DNA of 64,000 nucleotides from an uncultured Thermoanaerobaculum sp. (lineage in GTDB: Bacteria > Acidobacteriota > Thermoanaerobaculia > Thermoanaerobaculales > Thermoanaerobaculaceae), in the NCBI GenBank assembly GCA_937934115.1, contig CALHAH010000022.1:23119-87118 (forward strand). The letters are read 5' to 3'. The position numbers and the translations under genes were made by a program. The notes under the pieces were generated by a model that saw only the letters and a list, made by a program, of their open reading frames with translations, did not search any database and was not told the DNA's origin. Shown piece after piece: positions 52,008-60,610 of this stretch; positions within the stretch are counted from its first letter, which is position 1, and every line of letters begins with the position of its first letter.

Positions 52008-53365
52008 GCTCGCAAAACGCACGCCTCCTGATTGTGGATGATGAGCTCCACATGCGGGAATCGCTCGCGCGCTGGTTTACGGAAGATGGTTACGAAGTGG
52101 AGACTGTGGGCGATGCCAAAGGGGCTTTGGCCGCTTTGGGGAGGCAATCCTTCGATGCCATCATTACCGACATTCGCATGCCCGGCATGGACGGGCTTGA
52201 GCTCTTGAAGCAAATCAAGGAAAAAGACCCCAACGCCACCATTATCCTCGTGACGGCGTATGCTTCGGTGGCATCTGCGGTGGAAGCCCTCAAAGCAGGG
52301 GCTTACGACTATTTGGTGAAGCCCTTTGACCCCGAGGAGCTATCTCGCGTGGTGGCACGCGCTTGTGAGCGGACACGCCTTAAGGAAGAAAACATCGCCC
52401 TGAAGCAGAAATTGGCCGCCGCTGGCCGGGAGTTGGTGGTGGGCGAGAGCGAAGCCATGAAAAAAGTCATGAGCTTGGTGGAATCAGTGGCCCCCACGGA
52501 AACCACGGTCATGATTCGCGGAGAATCGGGAACGGGCAAAGAGCTCATCGCGCGCCTGATTCATGCCAAAAGTCCCCGCGCCTTTGGCCCCCTTGTGGCT
52601 GTAAACTGCGGCGCTCTTCCGGAAGGGGTTTTGGAATCAGAGCTTTTTGGGCACGAAAGGGGAGCCTTTACCGGTGCCGTGAGCCGGCGAAAAGGCAAGC
52701 TGGAGCTTGCTGACGGCGGCACGCTTTTTCTCGACGAAATCGGTGAAATTTCTCCGAAAGTCCAGGTGGAACTCCTACGGGTCATCGAGGAAAAACAACT
52801 GGTGCGCGTGGGCGGCACGCAACCGGTGCACGTGGATTTTCGTGTGGTTTGTGCCACCAACCGCGACCTCGAACAGGCGGTAAGGGAGGGGACCTTCCGG
52901 GAAGATTTGTACTATCGCTTGGCTGTTTTTCGTATTGATTTGCCGCCACTGCGTGAACGCAAGGAAGATATCTTGCCAATTGCCAACCATTACTTGAAGA
53001 AATTTGCCGAAGCCATGGGGCGCAAGGTGTGTTGCTTCTCGCCCAAGGCTAAGGAGTTGCTGCTCTCCTACCCTTGGCCAGGAAACATCCGTGAGCTCAT
53101 CAACGCTGTGGAGCGAGCTTTGGTGCTTTGTCGCGAAGGGGCGGTCCTACCTGAGCATCTGCCCATTGCACCAAGCAAAGCCGTTGCGCCCCCCAAGGAC
53201 GATGACCTGTCCTTGGAAGCCGTGGAGCGCCGTCACATCGAGTATGTACTGGAGCGGTGTGGACACAACGTCACCCAGGCAGCAAAGCTCCTGGGGATTG
53301 ATCGCGTAACCCTTTACAACCGCATGCGGCGTTATGGCATCGCATGGCGTCAACGGGAGTGCTAG
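52004..53365 (+). CDS. NtrC-family sigma-54-dependent response regulator (second)
   Basis: The receiver (about 1-120) has LLIVDDELHMRESL, phospho-Asp in AIITDIRMPGMDG and Lys in YLVKPFDPEEL. The AAA+ domain has Walker A GESGTGKE, the sigma-54 loop RGAFTGA and Walker [13 protein letters not shown]. The Fis-type HTH is HIEYVLERCGHNVTQAAKLLGIDRVTLYNRMRRYGI. The ATG at 52004 follows AAGGAGG and overlaps the kinase stop. It is encoded within an operon that has a sigma-54 promoter, so it probably activates itself as well as the promoter at 56977. Confidence 0.9.
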   Translation: MSSQNARLLIVDDELHMRESLARWFTEDGYEVETVGDAKGALAALGRQSFDAIITDIRMPGMDGLELLKQIKEKDPNATIILVTAYASVASAVEALKAGAYDYLVKPFDPEELSRVVARACERTRLKEENIALKQKLAAAGRELVVGESEAMKKVMSLVESVAPTETTVMIRGESGTGKELIARLIHAKSPRAFGPLVAVNCGALPEGVLESELFGHERGAFTGAVSRRKGKLELADGGTLFLDEIGEISPKVQVELLRVIEEKQLVRVGGTQPVHVDFRVVCATNRDLEQAVREGTFREDLYYRLAVFRIDLPPLRERKEDILPIANHYLKKFAEAMGRKVCCFSPKAKELLLSYPWPGNIRELINAVERALVLCREGAVLPEHLPIAPSKAVAPPKDDDLSLEAVERRHIEYVLERCGHNVTQAAKLLGIDRVTLYNRMRRYGIAWRQREC

Positions 53366-53940
53366 TGGCGGCAACGCCTTGGGCGCTGGAGCTTATGCTT
53401 GTGGGTGCGGTTCCCTTGGCCGTGGTGCGCAGGTTGCAAGCTAACCTGCAGGAGATTCTTCACCACCCCGTGTCCATCATGCCGGAAAGGTTAGATCCTA
53501 GCCCTGCTTTTAACCCAGCGCGGCGCCAGTACGACGCCATGACTCTCTTGGGGTTGCTGCAACCCCTACCCGGCAAACACCAGGTTCGCCGTTTGGGTGT
53601 TACCGACGTGGACATTTTCCTTCCGGTCTTCACGCACATTTTTGGTTTGGGTTCGCTTTCGGGGGGTGCGGCGGTGGTTTCTCTTTTCCGTTTGCGCCCC
53701 GAAAACAACGGCTACCCCCCCAACCAGGAACTCCTCCACTGGCGCCTTGCCAAAGAAGCCCTGCACGAGCTTGGTCATTTGTTTGGGTTGAGGCACTGCC
53801 CGGTTCCATGGTGTGCCATGGCCTCATCCCGTAGCGCGGAAGAAGTGGATCTCAAGGACGCGGCGTTTTGTCCAACCTGCGCTGAGCAGATAGGCATTGT
53901 GCCGCTACCAAAAGGCTTTACGGCCCACAAGCCGTGGTGA
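53344..53940 (+). CDS. amzA: Archaemetzincin-type zinc metalloprotease
   Basis: About 198 aa with the diagnostic archaemetzincin motif: HELGHLFGLRHC supplies three Zn-binding His, the general-base Glu and the first extra Cys. CAM and a later CPTC complete the second zinc site, with 17 residues between CAM and CPTC. No signal peptide, so cytoplasmic. The ATG at 53344 overlaps the regulator gene by 22 bp; the GTG at 53359 is an alternative. Natural substrates of bacterial AMZ are unknown; its place inside an electron-transfer operon is notable. Confidence 0.87.
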   Translation: MASTGVLVAATPWALELMLVGAVPLAVVRRLQANLQEILHHPVSIMPERLDPSPAFNPARRQYDAMTLLGLLQPLPGKHQVRRLGVTDVDIFLPVFTHIFGLGSLSGGAAVVSLFRLRPENNGYPPNQELLHWRLAKEALHELGHLFGLRHCPVPWCAMASSRSAEEVDLKDAAFCPTCAEQIGIVPLPKGFTAHKPW

Positions 53941-53977
53941 GCCGTGGGTGAAAGGGGAATTGGAAAGGAGGATACCC

Positions 53978-54472
53978 ATGAGCGCATGTTCACACAATCA
54001 CGTAGTCCGCAATTTTGTGGCGGTTCTTCTCGTTTTGATTGGCTTTAGCCCAGGCCCAGCCAGAGCGAGAGGCGACGTGCACGGGAAGCAAAATCCTCCT
54101 GAGGAGCTGGTATTTCCGTCCCCGATTGGAACCGTCACCTTTCCGCACGCCCTTCACGTAACCGATCTGGGAGCATCCTGTACCGACTGCCATCACCCGG
54201 CGGCTGCTCCGGCCCTGGAGACGCCGCACCCGCAATGGCTCCCCAAGGCTGGCCACCAGTGCTTGGCGTGTCACGGGAAAAAGGAAACCACGGCTGAGCA
54301 CTTTGCATGTACGGATTGTCATAGTCAGCCCCTGCCTGCCAGTCACGGGGTGATCCCCAGTCGCAAAGTGGCCATTCATCTCACCTGTGGCCGCTGCCAC
54401 GAATTTGGCACCGGCCCCGTGGCCAGTAAAGCCTGTGTGACCTGTCATAGTGGGGCCAAGGCGCCTTGGTGA
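53978..54472 (+). CDS. Periplasmic pentaheme cytochrome c
   Basis: 164 aa with a signal peptide (VVRNFVAVLLVLIGFSPGPARA) and five CxxCH motifs: CTDCH, CLACH, CTDCH, CGRCH and CVTCH. FPHALHVTDLGASCTDCHH resembles the class III cytochrome c/c3-like fold with distal His. The ATG at 53978 sits behind AAAGGAGG. It precedes HybA- and HybB-like genes and is the probable periplasmic electron partner of that complex. Confidence 0.87.
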   Translation: MSACSHNHVVRNFVAVLLVLIGFSPGPARARGDVHGKQNPPEELVFPSPIGTVTFPHALHVTDLGASCTDCHHPAAAPALETPHPQWLPKAGHQCLACHGKKETTAEHFACTDCHSQPLPASHGVIPSRKVAIHLTCGRCHEFGTGPVASKACVTCHSGAKAPW

Positions 54473-54486
54473 GAGGAGGAGGGACC

Positions 54487-55341
54487 ATGAATCGGAGAAA
54501 ATTCCTCACACTTGCAGCGTCTGCCACGGCGGTGGCGACGGCGAAGGCGGTAGGCGCCGTCTCGTTTAAGCGCCAGGAGAAGGAGAAAGAAGAGTTTGTT
54601 GGTGTTCTCATCGACACCACCCGCTGCATCGGCTGTCGGCAGTGCGAAATTGCATGCGCTGAGGTCAACCAGTTGCCGGTGCCCAAACCAGGAGAAGACG
54701 AGGGCTTGACCCGGACCCGGGACACGAGCCCCGAACAATTTACCGTGGTAAACGCCTTCAATACCGAAAAGGGCAAGGTGTTTGTTAAAAAACAGTGCCT
54801 GCACTGCTGGCAACCCGCCTGCGCAGCCGCCTGTCCCAGCAACGCCATGGAAAAAACGCCTCAAGGCCCAGTCATTTGGCATCCCGACCGTTGCTTGGGC
54901 TGCCGCTACTGCATGCTGGCCTGTCCGTTTAATATCCCCAAATTCGAGTATTTCAGCCCCAACCCACGGATCCGCAAGTGCACCATGTGCTTTTCTCGGC
55001 TAGAGGAAGGGAAAATCCCAGCCTGTGTGGCTGCCTGCCCCATGGATGCGTTGCAGTTCGGCAAGAAGCGTGAACTCATGGAAATTGCCCGCAGCCGCAT
55101 ATACAACAATCCGGATCGGTATGTTCGCCACATCTACGGCGAATATGAGGCCGGGGGCACGGGCTGGCTTTATTTGGCCGGTGTACCGTTTGAACAGCTG
55201 GGATTCCGTACCGACTTAGGCACGGAAACCTTCCCGGACTATACCCGAGAGTTCCTTTACGCCGTGCCTCTGGTGGACATCCTTCTGCCCAGTGTCCTCT
55301 ATGGCATTTGGGAGCTTACCAAGCAGAAAGGGGGGAAGTGA
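54487..55341 (+). CDS. HybA-like periplasmic four-cluster ferredoxin subunit
   Basis: 284 aa. A Tat signal (MNRRKFLTLAASATAVATAKAVGA) leads to four Cys clusters: CIGCRQCEIACA, CLHCWQPACAAACP, CLGCRYCMLACP and CTMCFSRLEEGKIPACVAACP. The C-terminal part YAVPLVDILLPSVLYGIWELTKQ is a membrane anchor, which distinguishes HybA from NrfC/DmsB-type subunits. It should pass electrons between the pentaheme cytochrome and the NrfD-like membrane subunit next door. Confidence 0.88.
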   Translation: MNRRKFLTLAASATAVATAKAVGAVSFKRQEKEKEEFVGVLIDTTRCIGCRQCEIACAEVNQLPVPKPGEDEGLTRTRDTSPEQFTVVNAFNTEKGKVFVKKQCLHCWQPACAAACPSNAMEKTPQGPVIWHPDRCLGCRYCMLACPFNIPKFEYFSPNPRIRKCTMCFSRLEEGKIPACVAACPMDALQFGKKRELMEIARSRIYNNPDRYVRHIYGEYEAGGTGWLYLAGVPFEQLGFRTDLGTETFPDYTREFLYAVPLVDILLPSVLYGIWELTKQKGGK

Positions 55342-55342
55342 C

Positions 55343-56539
55343 ATGGCTGTTGCCCAATCGCAAGCGCCGGTATCTCGTTGGCAGTTTATTTTGCAAGAAT
55401 TAAAACCTAAAGGCCCGCTCCTAACCCCTTTTAACGTACTAGCGGCTTTCATCATCGTTGGTGGGCTCATTATCACGGCCATTCGCTTCATCTACGGGCT
55501 CGGTGCCGTGACAAACCTCAGCCAAGAGTATCCGTGGGGGCTGTGGATTGGTTTCGATGTGATTACCGGTGTAGCTTTTGCTGGAGGTGCGTACATCATC
55601 ACTCTGTGCGTGTATGTCTTGAATGTGGAAAAGCTCCAGCCCATCGTCCGCCCTGCGGTGCTCAACGGATTTTTAAGCTACGTATTTTACGCAGGGGCCT
55701 TGGTCTTCGACTTGGGCCGACCGTGGCACATCGTAAACCCCATCATTGGAAATAAGTTCGGCTATAACTCCGTGATGTTCTTGGTAGCGTGGCACTTCCT
55801 CCTTTACATGCTGGCCGAGCTTTTGGAGTTTTCGCCCGTCATCGCCGAATGGCTGAACGCCAAAAAAGCAAAGCGCATTCTGGAGCGTCTCACCTTGGGC
55901 ACCGTCATCGTGGGCGTGACCCTATCGACTCTCCACCAGGCCGGCCTTGGTGCGCTCTTCCTCTTTTCCAAGACCAAACTGCATCCCCTTTGGTACTCGG
56001 AGTTCATCCCCGTCCTCTTCGTTGTTTCCAGTGTGTTCGCCGGCATTTCAATGATCCTTTTAGAGGGCACCATAAGCCACAAGGTATTTCGTGACCGCAT
56101 TGACCCTCGGTATCACGCAACCTTTGAGGAAATCGTTTTTTCCCTAGCCAAAGGTGCCGCAGTGACCATGTACGTCTATTTGTTCCTCAAGTTTTTGGTG
56201 TTTGTCCACGGGCAGCATTGGGAACACCTGGCAACTAAGTGGGGGGCGTGGTTCCTCGTGGAGGTGATTATCTTTACCCTCATACCCTGTGCGCTTTTCA
56301 CGCACGGCTACCGCCAGGAACGTCTCGATTTGGTGCGCATAGCAGCGGTGATGACCCTTCTGGGTATTTTGCTCAACCGCCTGAATGTTTCGATCATTGC
56401 CTTTAACTGGAACCTTCCCGTCACGTACTACCCCACAGTGTGGGAAGTTTGGGTTTCCCTCATGGTGGTGTTTGCCGAAATCCTGGTGTTCCGCTGGGTG
56501 GTGAACCGCATGCCGGTTTTTTCCGCGTCCGGCCACTAA
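55343..56539 (+). CDS. HybB/NrfD-family quinone-interacting membrane subunit
   Basis: 398 aa with ten TM helices typical of the HybB branch of the PsrC/NrfD family. Characteristic segments: PWGLWIGFDVITGVAFAGGAYIITLCVYV, YVFYAGALVFDLGRPWHIVNPIIGNKFGYNSVMFLVAWHF and LSTLHQAGLGALFLFSKTKLHPLWYSEFIPVLF. The protein exchanges electrons with menaquinone or ubiquinone. It starts at the ATG at 55343. No hydrogenase genes adjoin it, so the complex probably links cytochrome c to the quinone pool. Confidence 0.9.
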   Translation: MAVAQSQAPVSRWQFILQELKPKGPLLTPFNVLAAFIIVGGLIITAIRFIYGLGAVTNLSQEYPWGLWIGFDVITGVAFAGGAYIITLCVYVLNVEKLQPIVRPAVLNGFLSYVFYAGALVFDLGRPWHIVNPIIGNKFGYNSVMFLVAWHFLLYMLAELLEFSPVIAEWLNAKKAKRILERLTLGTVIVGVTLSTLHQAGLGALFLFSKTKLHPLWYSEFIPVLFVVSSVFAGISMILLEGTISHKVFRDRIDPRYHATFEEIVFSLAKGAAVTMYVYLFLKFLVFVHGQHWEHLATKWGAWFLVEVIIFTLIPCALFTHGYRQERLDLVRIAAVMTLLGILLNRLNVSIIAFNWNLPVTYYPTVWEVWVSLMVVFAEILVFRWVVNRMPVFSASGH

Positions 56540-56555
56540 AAAGGAGGGGAGGATC

Positions 56556-56699
56556 ATGGAGTACTACCACTATGTAAACATCTTTGAAACGAAGGGACTG
56601 GAAAACATCCTGGTCATTTGCTTTCTCATCACCTTGGTTTTCTTTGTGACAAAAATGCAAAAACCGCGCGGCCACAACGGAGGCAACCACGTTCCCTAG
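56556..56699 (+). CDS. Small single-TM protein accompanying the HybAB-like complex
   Basis: 47 aa, below the track cut-off. The ATG at 56556 has an excellent AAGGAGGGGAGG site and lies 16 bp after the NrfD-like gene. One TM helix is plain (NILVICFLITLVFFVTK), with a short Tyr-rich N-terminus and a polar tail. A strong terminator follows, so it is the last gene of the operon. Probably a small structural subunit; not recognised as a named family. Confidence 0.7.
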   Translation: MEYYHYVNIFETKGLENILVICFLITLVFFVTKMQKPRGHNGGNHVP

Positions 56700-56726
56700 G
56701 TTGCGGCCAGTTCACCTCCGTTCTGC

Positions 56727-56758
56727 GGCGGACAGCGCTGGGGCGCTGTCCGCCTTTT
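56727..56758 (+). terminator. Strong Rho-independent terminator
   Basis: Perfect 12-bp stem GGCGGACAGCGC/GCGCTGTCCGCC, loop TGGG, then TTTT and CTT. Ends the operon that runs from 50418 to the small membrane protein. Confidence 0.9.
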
Positions 56759-56803
56759 CTTGTGTGGACGGCCATCCCTCGTTTTTGGGGAGTGTTTACC
56801 GCC

Positions 56804-56902
56804 GTTGACAGTCTCAACATTCGGCGCTTTTCTCAATTACTGTGGGCACGAGCAGGGGGTTAAAAACGACGGCGCCGGCGCCTCGCTGTTGAAAACTTCA
56901 GC
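56804..56902 (+). promoter_or_regulatory. GTTG-N7-CAAC activator sites for the GcvH-like gene
   Basis: A perfect copy, GTTG-ACAGTCT-CAAC (56804-56818), and an imperfect copy, GTTG-AAAACTT-CAGC (56888-56902). Centres are 84 bp apart, eight helical turns. They lie upstream of the sigma-54 promoter at 56977 and match the pair at 50145. Confidence 0.6.
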
Positions 56903-56976
56903 GTTGTAGGCTTGTGCACATCCAGCTCCATTCTGCCATCATCGTGTGGATCAGTAACTTACCTAAATCATCCCCT

Positions 56977-56993
56977 TTGGCACGAACTCTGCA
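56977..56993 (+). promoter_or_regulatory. Sigma-54 promoter of the GcvH-like gene
   Basis: TTGGCACGAACTCTGCA: matches the -24/-12 consensus, with 10 bases between GG and GC. Confidence 0.88.
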
Positions 56994-57015
56994 AGAGCAC
57001 GAAGCGGAGGTGCAC

Positions 57016-57162
57016 ATGAAGCAAGCAGCGGTGGCGAGACACCCGGAACACCCAAAGGAGGGGGAGGGGTCAGCTGCCACGTTGCTTCCTGATCGCCTCC
57101 AGGGAGGGAACCATGACCGTCATTATCGTACTTATCTCGATTTTCCTGTTTGTCTCCATTGA
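57016..57162 (+). CDS. Possible 48-residue leader ORF upstream of the GcvH-like gene
   Basis: ATG preceded by GCGGAGG at good spacing, 23 bases after the sigma-54 -12 region. It encodes MKQAAVARHPEHPKEGEGS and continues in another frame through the first 50 bases of the GcvH-like gene. The equivalent place after the promoter at 50331 also has a small ORF. Could be a translated leader or chance; no homology evidence. Confidence 0.3.
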   Translation: MKQAAVARHPEHPKEGEGSAATLLPDRLQGGNHDRHYRTYLDFPVCLH

Positions 57163-57781
57163 GGCCATTGGCCTCGTGCTGCGCCGTCGCCGCGGGGAAG
57201 CACCTGGCGAGCATGCCCGCGCCTTCGCACCCGTGCATGCACCCAAGGGTTTGTTCTTCAGTCCGGGACACACCTGGGCGTTCCTCACCCCAACTGGCGA
57301 ACTGCGTTTGGGAGTTGACGAGCTACTGGCGCAAGCACTGGGCGGCGCCGACCGCGTGGAGCTGCCCAAGCCGGGGACCACGCTGCGCAGGGGTGAGCCC
57401 ATGGCAAAAATTTTTCGCTTGTCCCGAACCCTTACCGTGCCGGCACCAGTGGATGCCACGGTAGTGGCAGTAAACGATAGCCTCCAACACGGGTCGGTAC
57501 CGCTGGATGCGGATCCCTACGGCGCTTTTTGGTTCGTAACCGCCGTCCCCGTGGAGCACACCGAGGCTCTGGCTTCCCTGAAGGTGGGAGACCGCGCCGT
57601 GCAATGGCTCAAGCGGGAGATGCAAAGGTTTACCGAGTTCTTGGCGGCTCGCTTGACACCTCAAACCTTGGGTGTGGCGTTGCCCGATGGTGCCCGACCG
57701 GTGATGGGTGCGGCGTTGACCCTGGACGAAGAGGCGTTCCAGAAGTTTCAGCAAGAATTTGCAAGCGGGAAGAGCGCCTGA
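57113..57781 (+). CDS. Membrane-anchored GcvH-like protein lacking the lipoyl lysine
   Basis: 222 aa. An N-terminal TM helix (TVIIVLISIFLFVSIEAIGLVL) is followed by a glycine-cleavage H-like sandwich (about 44-150: FFSPGHTWAFLTPTGELRLGVDEL, TVPAPVDATVVAVNDSL, DADPYGAFWFVTAVPVE). The normal ESVKA segment aligns to FRLSRT, so the lipoylated Lys is replaced by Ser. The C-terminal ~65 residues are helical. ATG behind GGGAGGG. It is driven by its own sigma-54 promoter and closed by a strong terminator. It cannot act in glycine cleavage; perhaps a structural part of the HybAB-like complex. Confidence 0.72.
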   Translation: MTVIIVLISIFLFVSIEAIGLVLRRRRGEAPGEHARAFAPVHAPKGLFFSPGHTWAFLTPTGELRLGVDELLAQALGGADRVELPKPGTTLRRGEPMAKIFRLSRTLTVPAPVDATVVAVNDSLQHGSVPLDADPYGAFWFVTAVPVEHTEALASLKVGDRAVQWLKREMQRFTEFLAARLTPQTLGVALPDGARPVMGAALTLDEEAFQKFQQEFASGKSA

Positions 57782-57806
57782 ACTTGTCTTCCCACAGGAG
57801 CGAGAT

Positions 57807-57838
57807 GAGCCCACGTTGGTGGGCTCTTTTTTTTTTTT
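57807..57838 (+). terminator. Strong Rho-independent terminator after the GcvH-like gene
   Basis: GAGCCCAC-GTTG-GTGGGCTC (57807-57826) followed by twelve T residues. Confidence 0.92.
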
Positions 57839-57942
57839 AAAGCATCCACAATCCTTCTCGTGGAGCTTTTCCGAACAAAAAAACCGCCACCAGCGGCACC
57901 GCCTGCAAAGCGTGAGCAAACGGTGGAGGGAGTGCCGACGGA

Positions 57943-60582
57943 ATGGCTCCACAAACCGGCGGTACAATAAAAATCGTGCCCGAAAGGGGATCCCGCAGCG
58001 CGGCCTTTTTCACGCGGTTTCTGTTGCGCAGGTGGGGTGCCTTTTTGGTGGCCCTCGCGTACGCGTTGGGCGCGGGCCTGTACATTTGGGTTTCGGGGTT
58101 TGTGGTTCAGTCCCTGGCCCACGAAGACGTTGCCGTGCTTCACCGCTGGGAAGTGCTCAAGGGCTGGGCCTATGTTTTCGTCACGGCCGCGGGTCTTTAC
58201 GCCCTCTTGCGGCTGGTGGTACGGGCATCACGAGGAGAACAGCAGGTTGCCCACCAGCTCCTCCGCGCCCACCAACGCTTTCAGCTCTTGGTGGAAGGCA
58301 ACCCGCATTTTTTCTTTTACACCCGCGACGTTCACGGCAACGTCACCTATGTGTCCCCCAGCGTTGAACCCATCACCGGCAGAAGCGTTGCGGAGTGGCT
58401 GAACCAAAAGCACTGGTGGGCCACCGATCACCCCATGAACGAAGAAGCTCGCAGAAAGACCCGGGAACACCTAGCGGGCCAATTTGATGGGCAACCTCTT
58501 TTGTTGGAAATCGCCCATCCTTCAGGGCGGCGGGTTGTGCTCGAGGCTTTTGAGGCGCCCCTTGAGGGTCCCTTCGGCCCTGAAGGTATTCAAGGAGTTG
58601 CCCACGATGTGACCGCCCAAAGGCGGGGAGAGTGGCTTCGGGAGTTTTTCCTTCGCGTTTCCCACGCCACGGCGGAGGCCGAAAGCGTTGCAAGCCTTCT
58701 GGCCGAGGTTCATCGCCACATAGCGGTTCTTTTTCCCGCAAAAAACTTTTACGTGGCGCTTTGGGATGGGAAGGCGTCCGCAGTGCGTTTTCCCTACTTC
58801 CGGGACGAAAAAGATGCGCCACCCCAGCCTCGGCCGCCGCGCCGTGGTCTTACGGAGTACGTCATCCGCACTGGCCGGCCTGTGCTGCTAGATCCAGAAG
58901 AGGAAGCTCGCTTGGTGGCAGCCGGCGAGGTGGAGCTGATAGGGAGCCCGGCGGTTTCCTGGATGGGTGCTCCCCTAAAGGTGGCCGGTACTACCTTGGG
59001 CTGCATGGTGGTGCAGTCCTACGACCCCTCCGTACGCTACTTTCCCGAGGACCTGGATGTCCTCGCTTTGGCAGCGCGGGAAGTGGCCCAGGTGGTGCAC
59101 CGCTTCCAACTGCAGCAAGACCTGGCCGAAACGGCCGCTCAGTATCAGCGCTTGGTGGAGCTTTCCCCTGACGCGATTGTCATCCATCAGGACGGGGTAA
59201 TACAGTTTGCCAACCCTGCCGCTGCTCGCCTTTGGGGTGCTCGCGACCCCGCAGAGCTGGTGGGGCGGCGCGCGTTGGAGCTGGTGGCTCCAGATTTTCG
59301 GGAAACCGTGAAAGAACGAATACGGCTCGCCCTTGAGCAGGGAAAGCCCGCGCCACCTTTGGTGGAGGAGTTTCTGCGGTTGGACGGCACCACCTTTCGC
59401 GGCGAAGCGGCAGCGGCACCCCTTCAGTACCGAGGACGCCCGGCCATGGAGGTAGTCATTCGCGATGTAACGCAGCGGGAAAAAAGCGAAGCGCTTGTGC
59501 GCGAAGCGCAAAAAATGCAAGCCCTTGGCGCCTTAGCTGGGGGCATCGCCCACGACTTCAACAACTTGCTTCAGGCGTTTTCGGCATTGGTTTTTTCCCT
59601 CAAGAGCAAGCTCGAGGAAGGCATGGTCACTGAGGAATTACAGACCTGCGAGGAACTGGTACAGCGCGGTGCGGCATTGACTCGGCAACTGCTCCTGTTT
59701 TCGCGCCGTGAAATTTCTCGGCGAGAAATCCTCGATTTGAACGTGGTGGTGCAAGGGGTGGAGAGGTTGCTCCGTCGCCTGTTGCCCGAGAACATCTCCC
59801 TCGTCCTTTGTCCCTCCCCTGAAGCGTTGACGGTGGAAATGGACCGCAATCAACTGGAACAAGTGATCTTGAATTTGGTGGTGAACGCCATTGATGCCAT
59901 GCCGGAGGGAGGCAGGCTGGCGATCAGCGTAGAACGGCAAGGTGAGGAAGCGCGCTTGATTGTGAGCGACACCGGCTGTGGTATTCCCGAAGACGTTCTT
60001 CCCCGAATTTTTGAACCGTTTTTTTCTACCAAAGGTGCGGAAAAAGGCACGGGCTTGGGTTTGGCTGTGGTGCACGGTATTGTCAGTCAACACGGAGGGC
60101 GGGTGGAGGTGCAAAGCAAGGTGGGAAGCGGGAGTACCTTTACCGTGATCCTCCCTGCCTTGGCGGTTGCCGTGGCGAGTCCTGCCCCTGTCACCTCCCC
60201 GGCTTCGGTGCCAGTGGGTAAAAGGCAGCGGGTGCTGCCGGTAGAGGACGAGGAGGCCGCACGCAAGACCTTAGCCCAGGTGCTGGAGGCTTTGGGCTAT
60301 CAGGTGACCGCGGTTGGGGATGCGGAAACGGCAGGGAAACTGCCAGCCCAACCAGCTTTTGATGTTCTTCTCACGGATTTTCTCCTTCCCGGTGCCAGTG
60401 GTGCCCAGTTGGCCGCAGGTCTTCTGCAGCGGTGGCCGCGGCTTAAGGTAATCGTCATGTCGGGGTATGCCCCTGACCACGTTCTACAGGAAAAGGTGAC
60501 GAGCGGCCACCTTCATTTCCTGCAAAAGCCGTTTACCATGGAAGAGCTCGCAAACGCTTTGGCTTCTGTCCTTGCTGACTGA
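57943..60582 (+). CDS. Hybrid sensor histidine kinase (PAS-GAF-PAS-HisKA-HATPase-REC)
   Basis: 879 aa. There are two N-terminal TM helices (about 28-50 and 68-88). PAS 1 follows (about 105-225, [29 protein letters not shown]), then GAF (about 230-385) and PAS 2 (about 395-510). The HisKA box is [19 protein letters not shown]. The ATPase domain has [14 protein letters not shown] and [24 protein letters not shown]. The C-terminal receiver has Asp in [14 protein letters not shown]. An internal GTG at 57976 sits seven bases after a TACAAT and may be the true leaderless start. Signal unknown; the mbfA-type gene downstream hints at iron or oxidative stress. Confidence 0.87.
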   Translation: MAPQTGGTIKIVPERGSRSAAFFTRFLLRRWGAFLVALAYALGAGLYIWVSGFVVQSLAHEDVAVLHRWEVLKGWAYVFVTAAGLYALLRLVVRASRGEQQVAHQLLRAHQRFQLLVEGNPHFFFYTRDVHGNVTYVSPSVEPITGRSVAEWLNQKHWWATDHPMNEEARRKTREHLAGQFDGQPLLLEIAHPSGRRVVLEAFEAPLEGPFGPEGIQGVAHDVTAQRRGEWLREFFLRVSHATAEAESVASLLAEVHRHIAVLFPAKNFYVALWDGKASAVRFPYFRDEKDAPPQPRPPRRGLTEYVIRTGRPVLLDPEEEARLVAAGEVELIGSPAVSWMGAPLKVAGTTLGCMVVQSYDPSVRYFPEDLDVLALAAREVAQVVHRFQLQQDLAETAAQYQRLVELSPDAIVIHQDGVIQFANPAAARLWGARDPAELVGRRALELVAPDFRETVKERIRLALEQGKPAPPLVEEFLRLDGTTFRGEAAAAPLQYRGRPAMEVVIRDVTQREKSEALVREAQKMQALGALAGGIAHDFNNLLQAFSALVFSLKSKLEEGMVTEELQTCEELVQRGAALTRQLLLFSRREISRREILDLNVVVQGVERLLRRLLPENISLVLCPSPEALTVEMDRNQLEQVILNLVVNAIDAMPEGGRLAISVERQGEEARLIVSDTGCGIPEDVLPRIFEPFFSTKGAEKGTGLGLAVVHGIVSQHGGRVEVQSKVGSGSTFTVILPALAVAVASPAPVTSPASVPVGKRQRVLPVEDEEAARKTLAQVLEALGYQVTAVGDAETAGKLPAQPAFDVLLTDFLLPGASGAQLAAGLLQRWPRLKVIVMSGYAPDHVLQEKVTSGHLHFLQKPFTMEELANALASVLAD

Positions 60583-60610
60583 GGCAGGAGCCGAGCCCTG
60601 GGAGGTGCCC

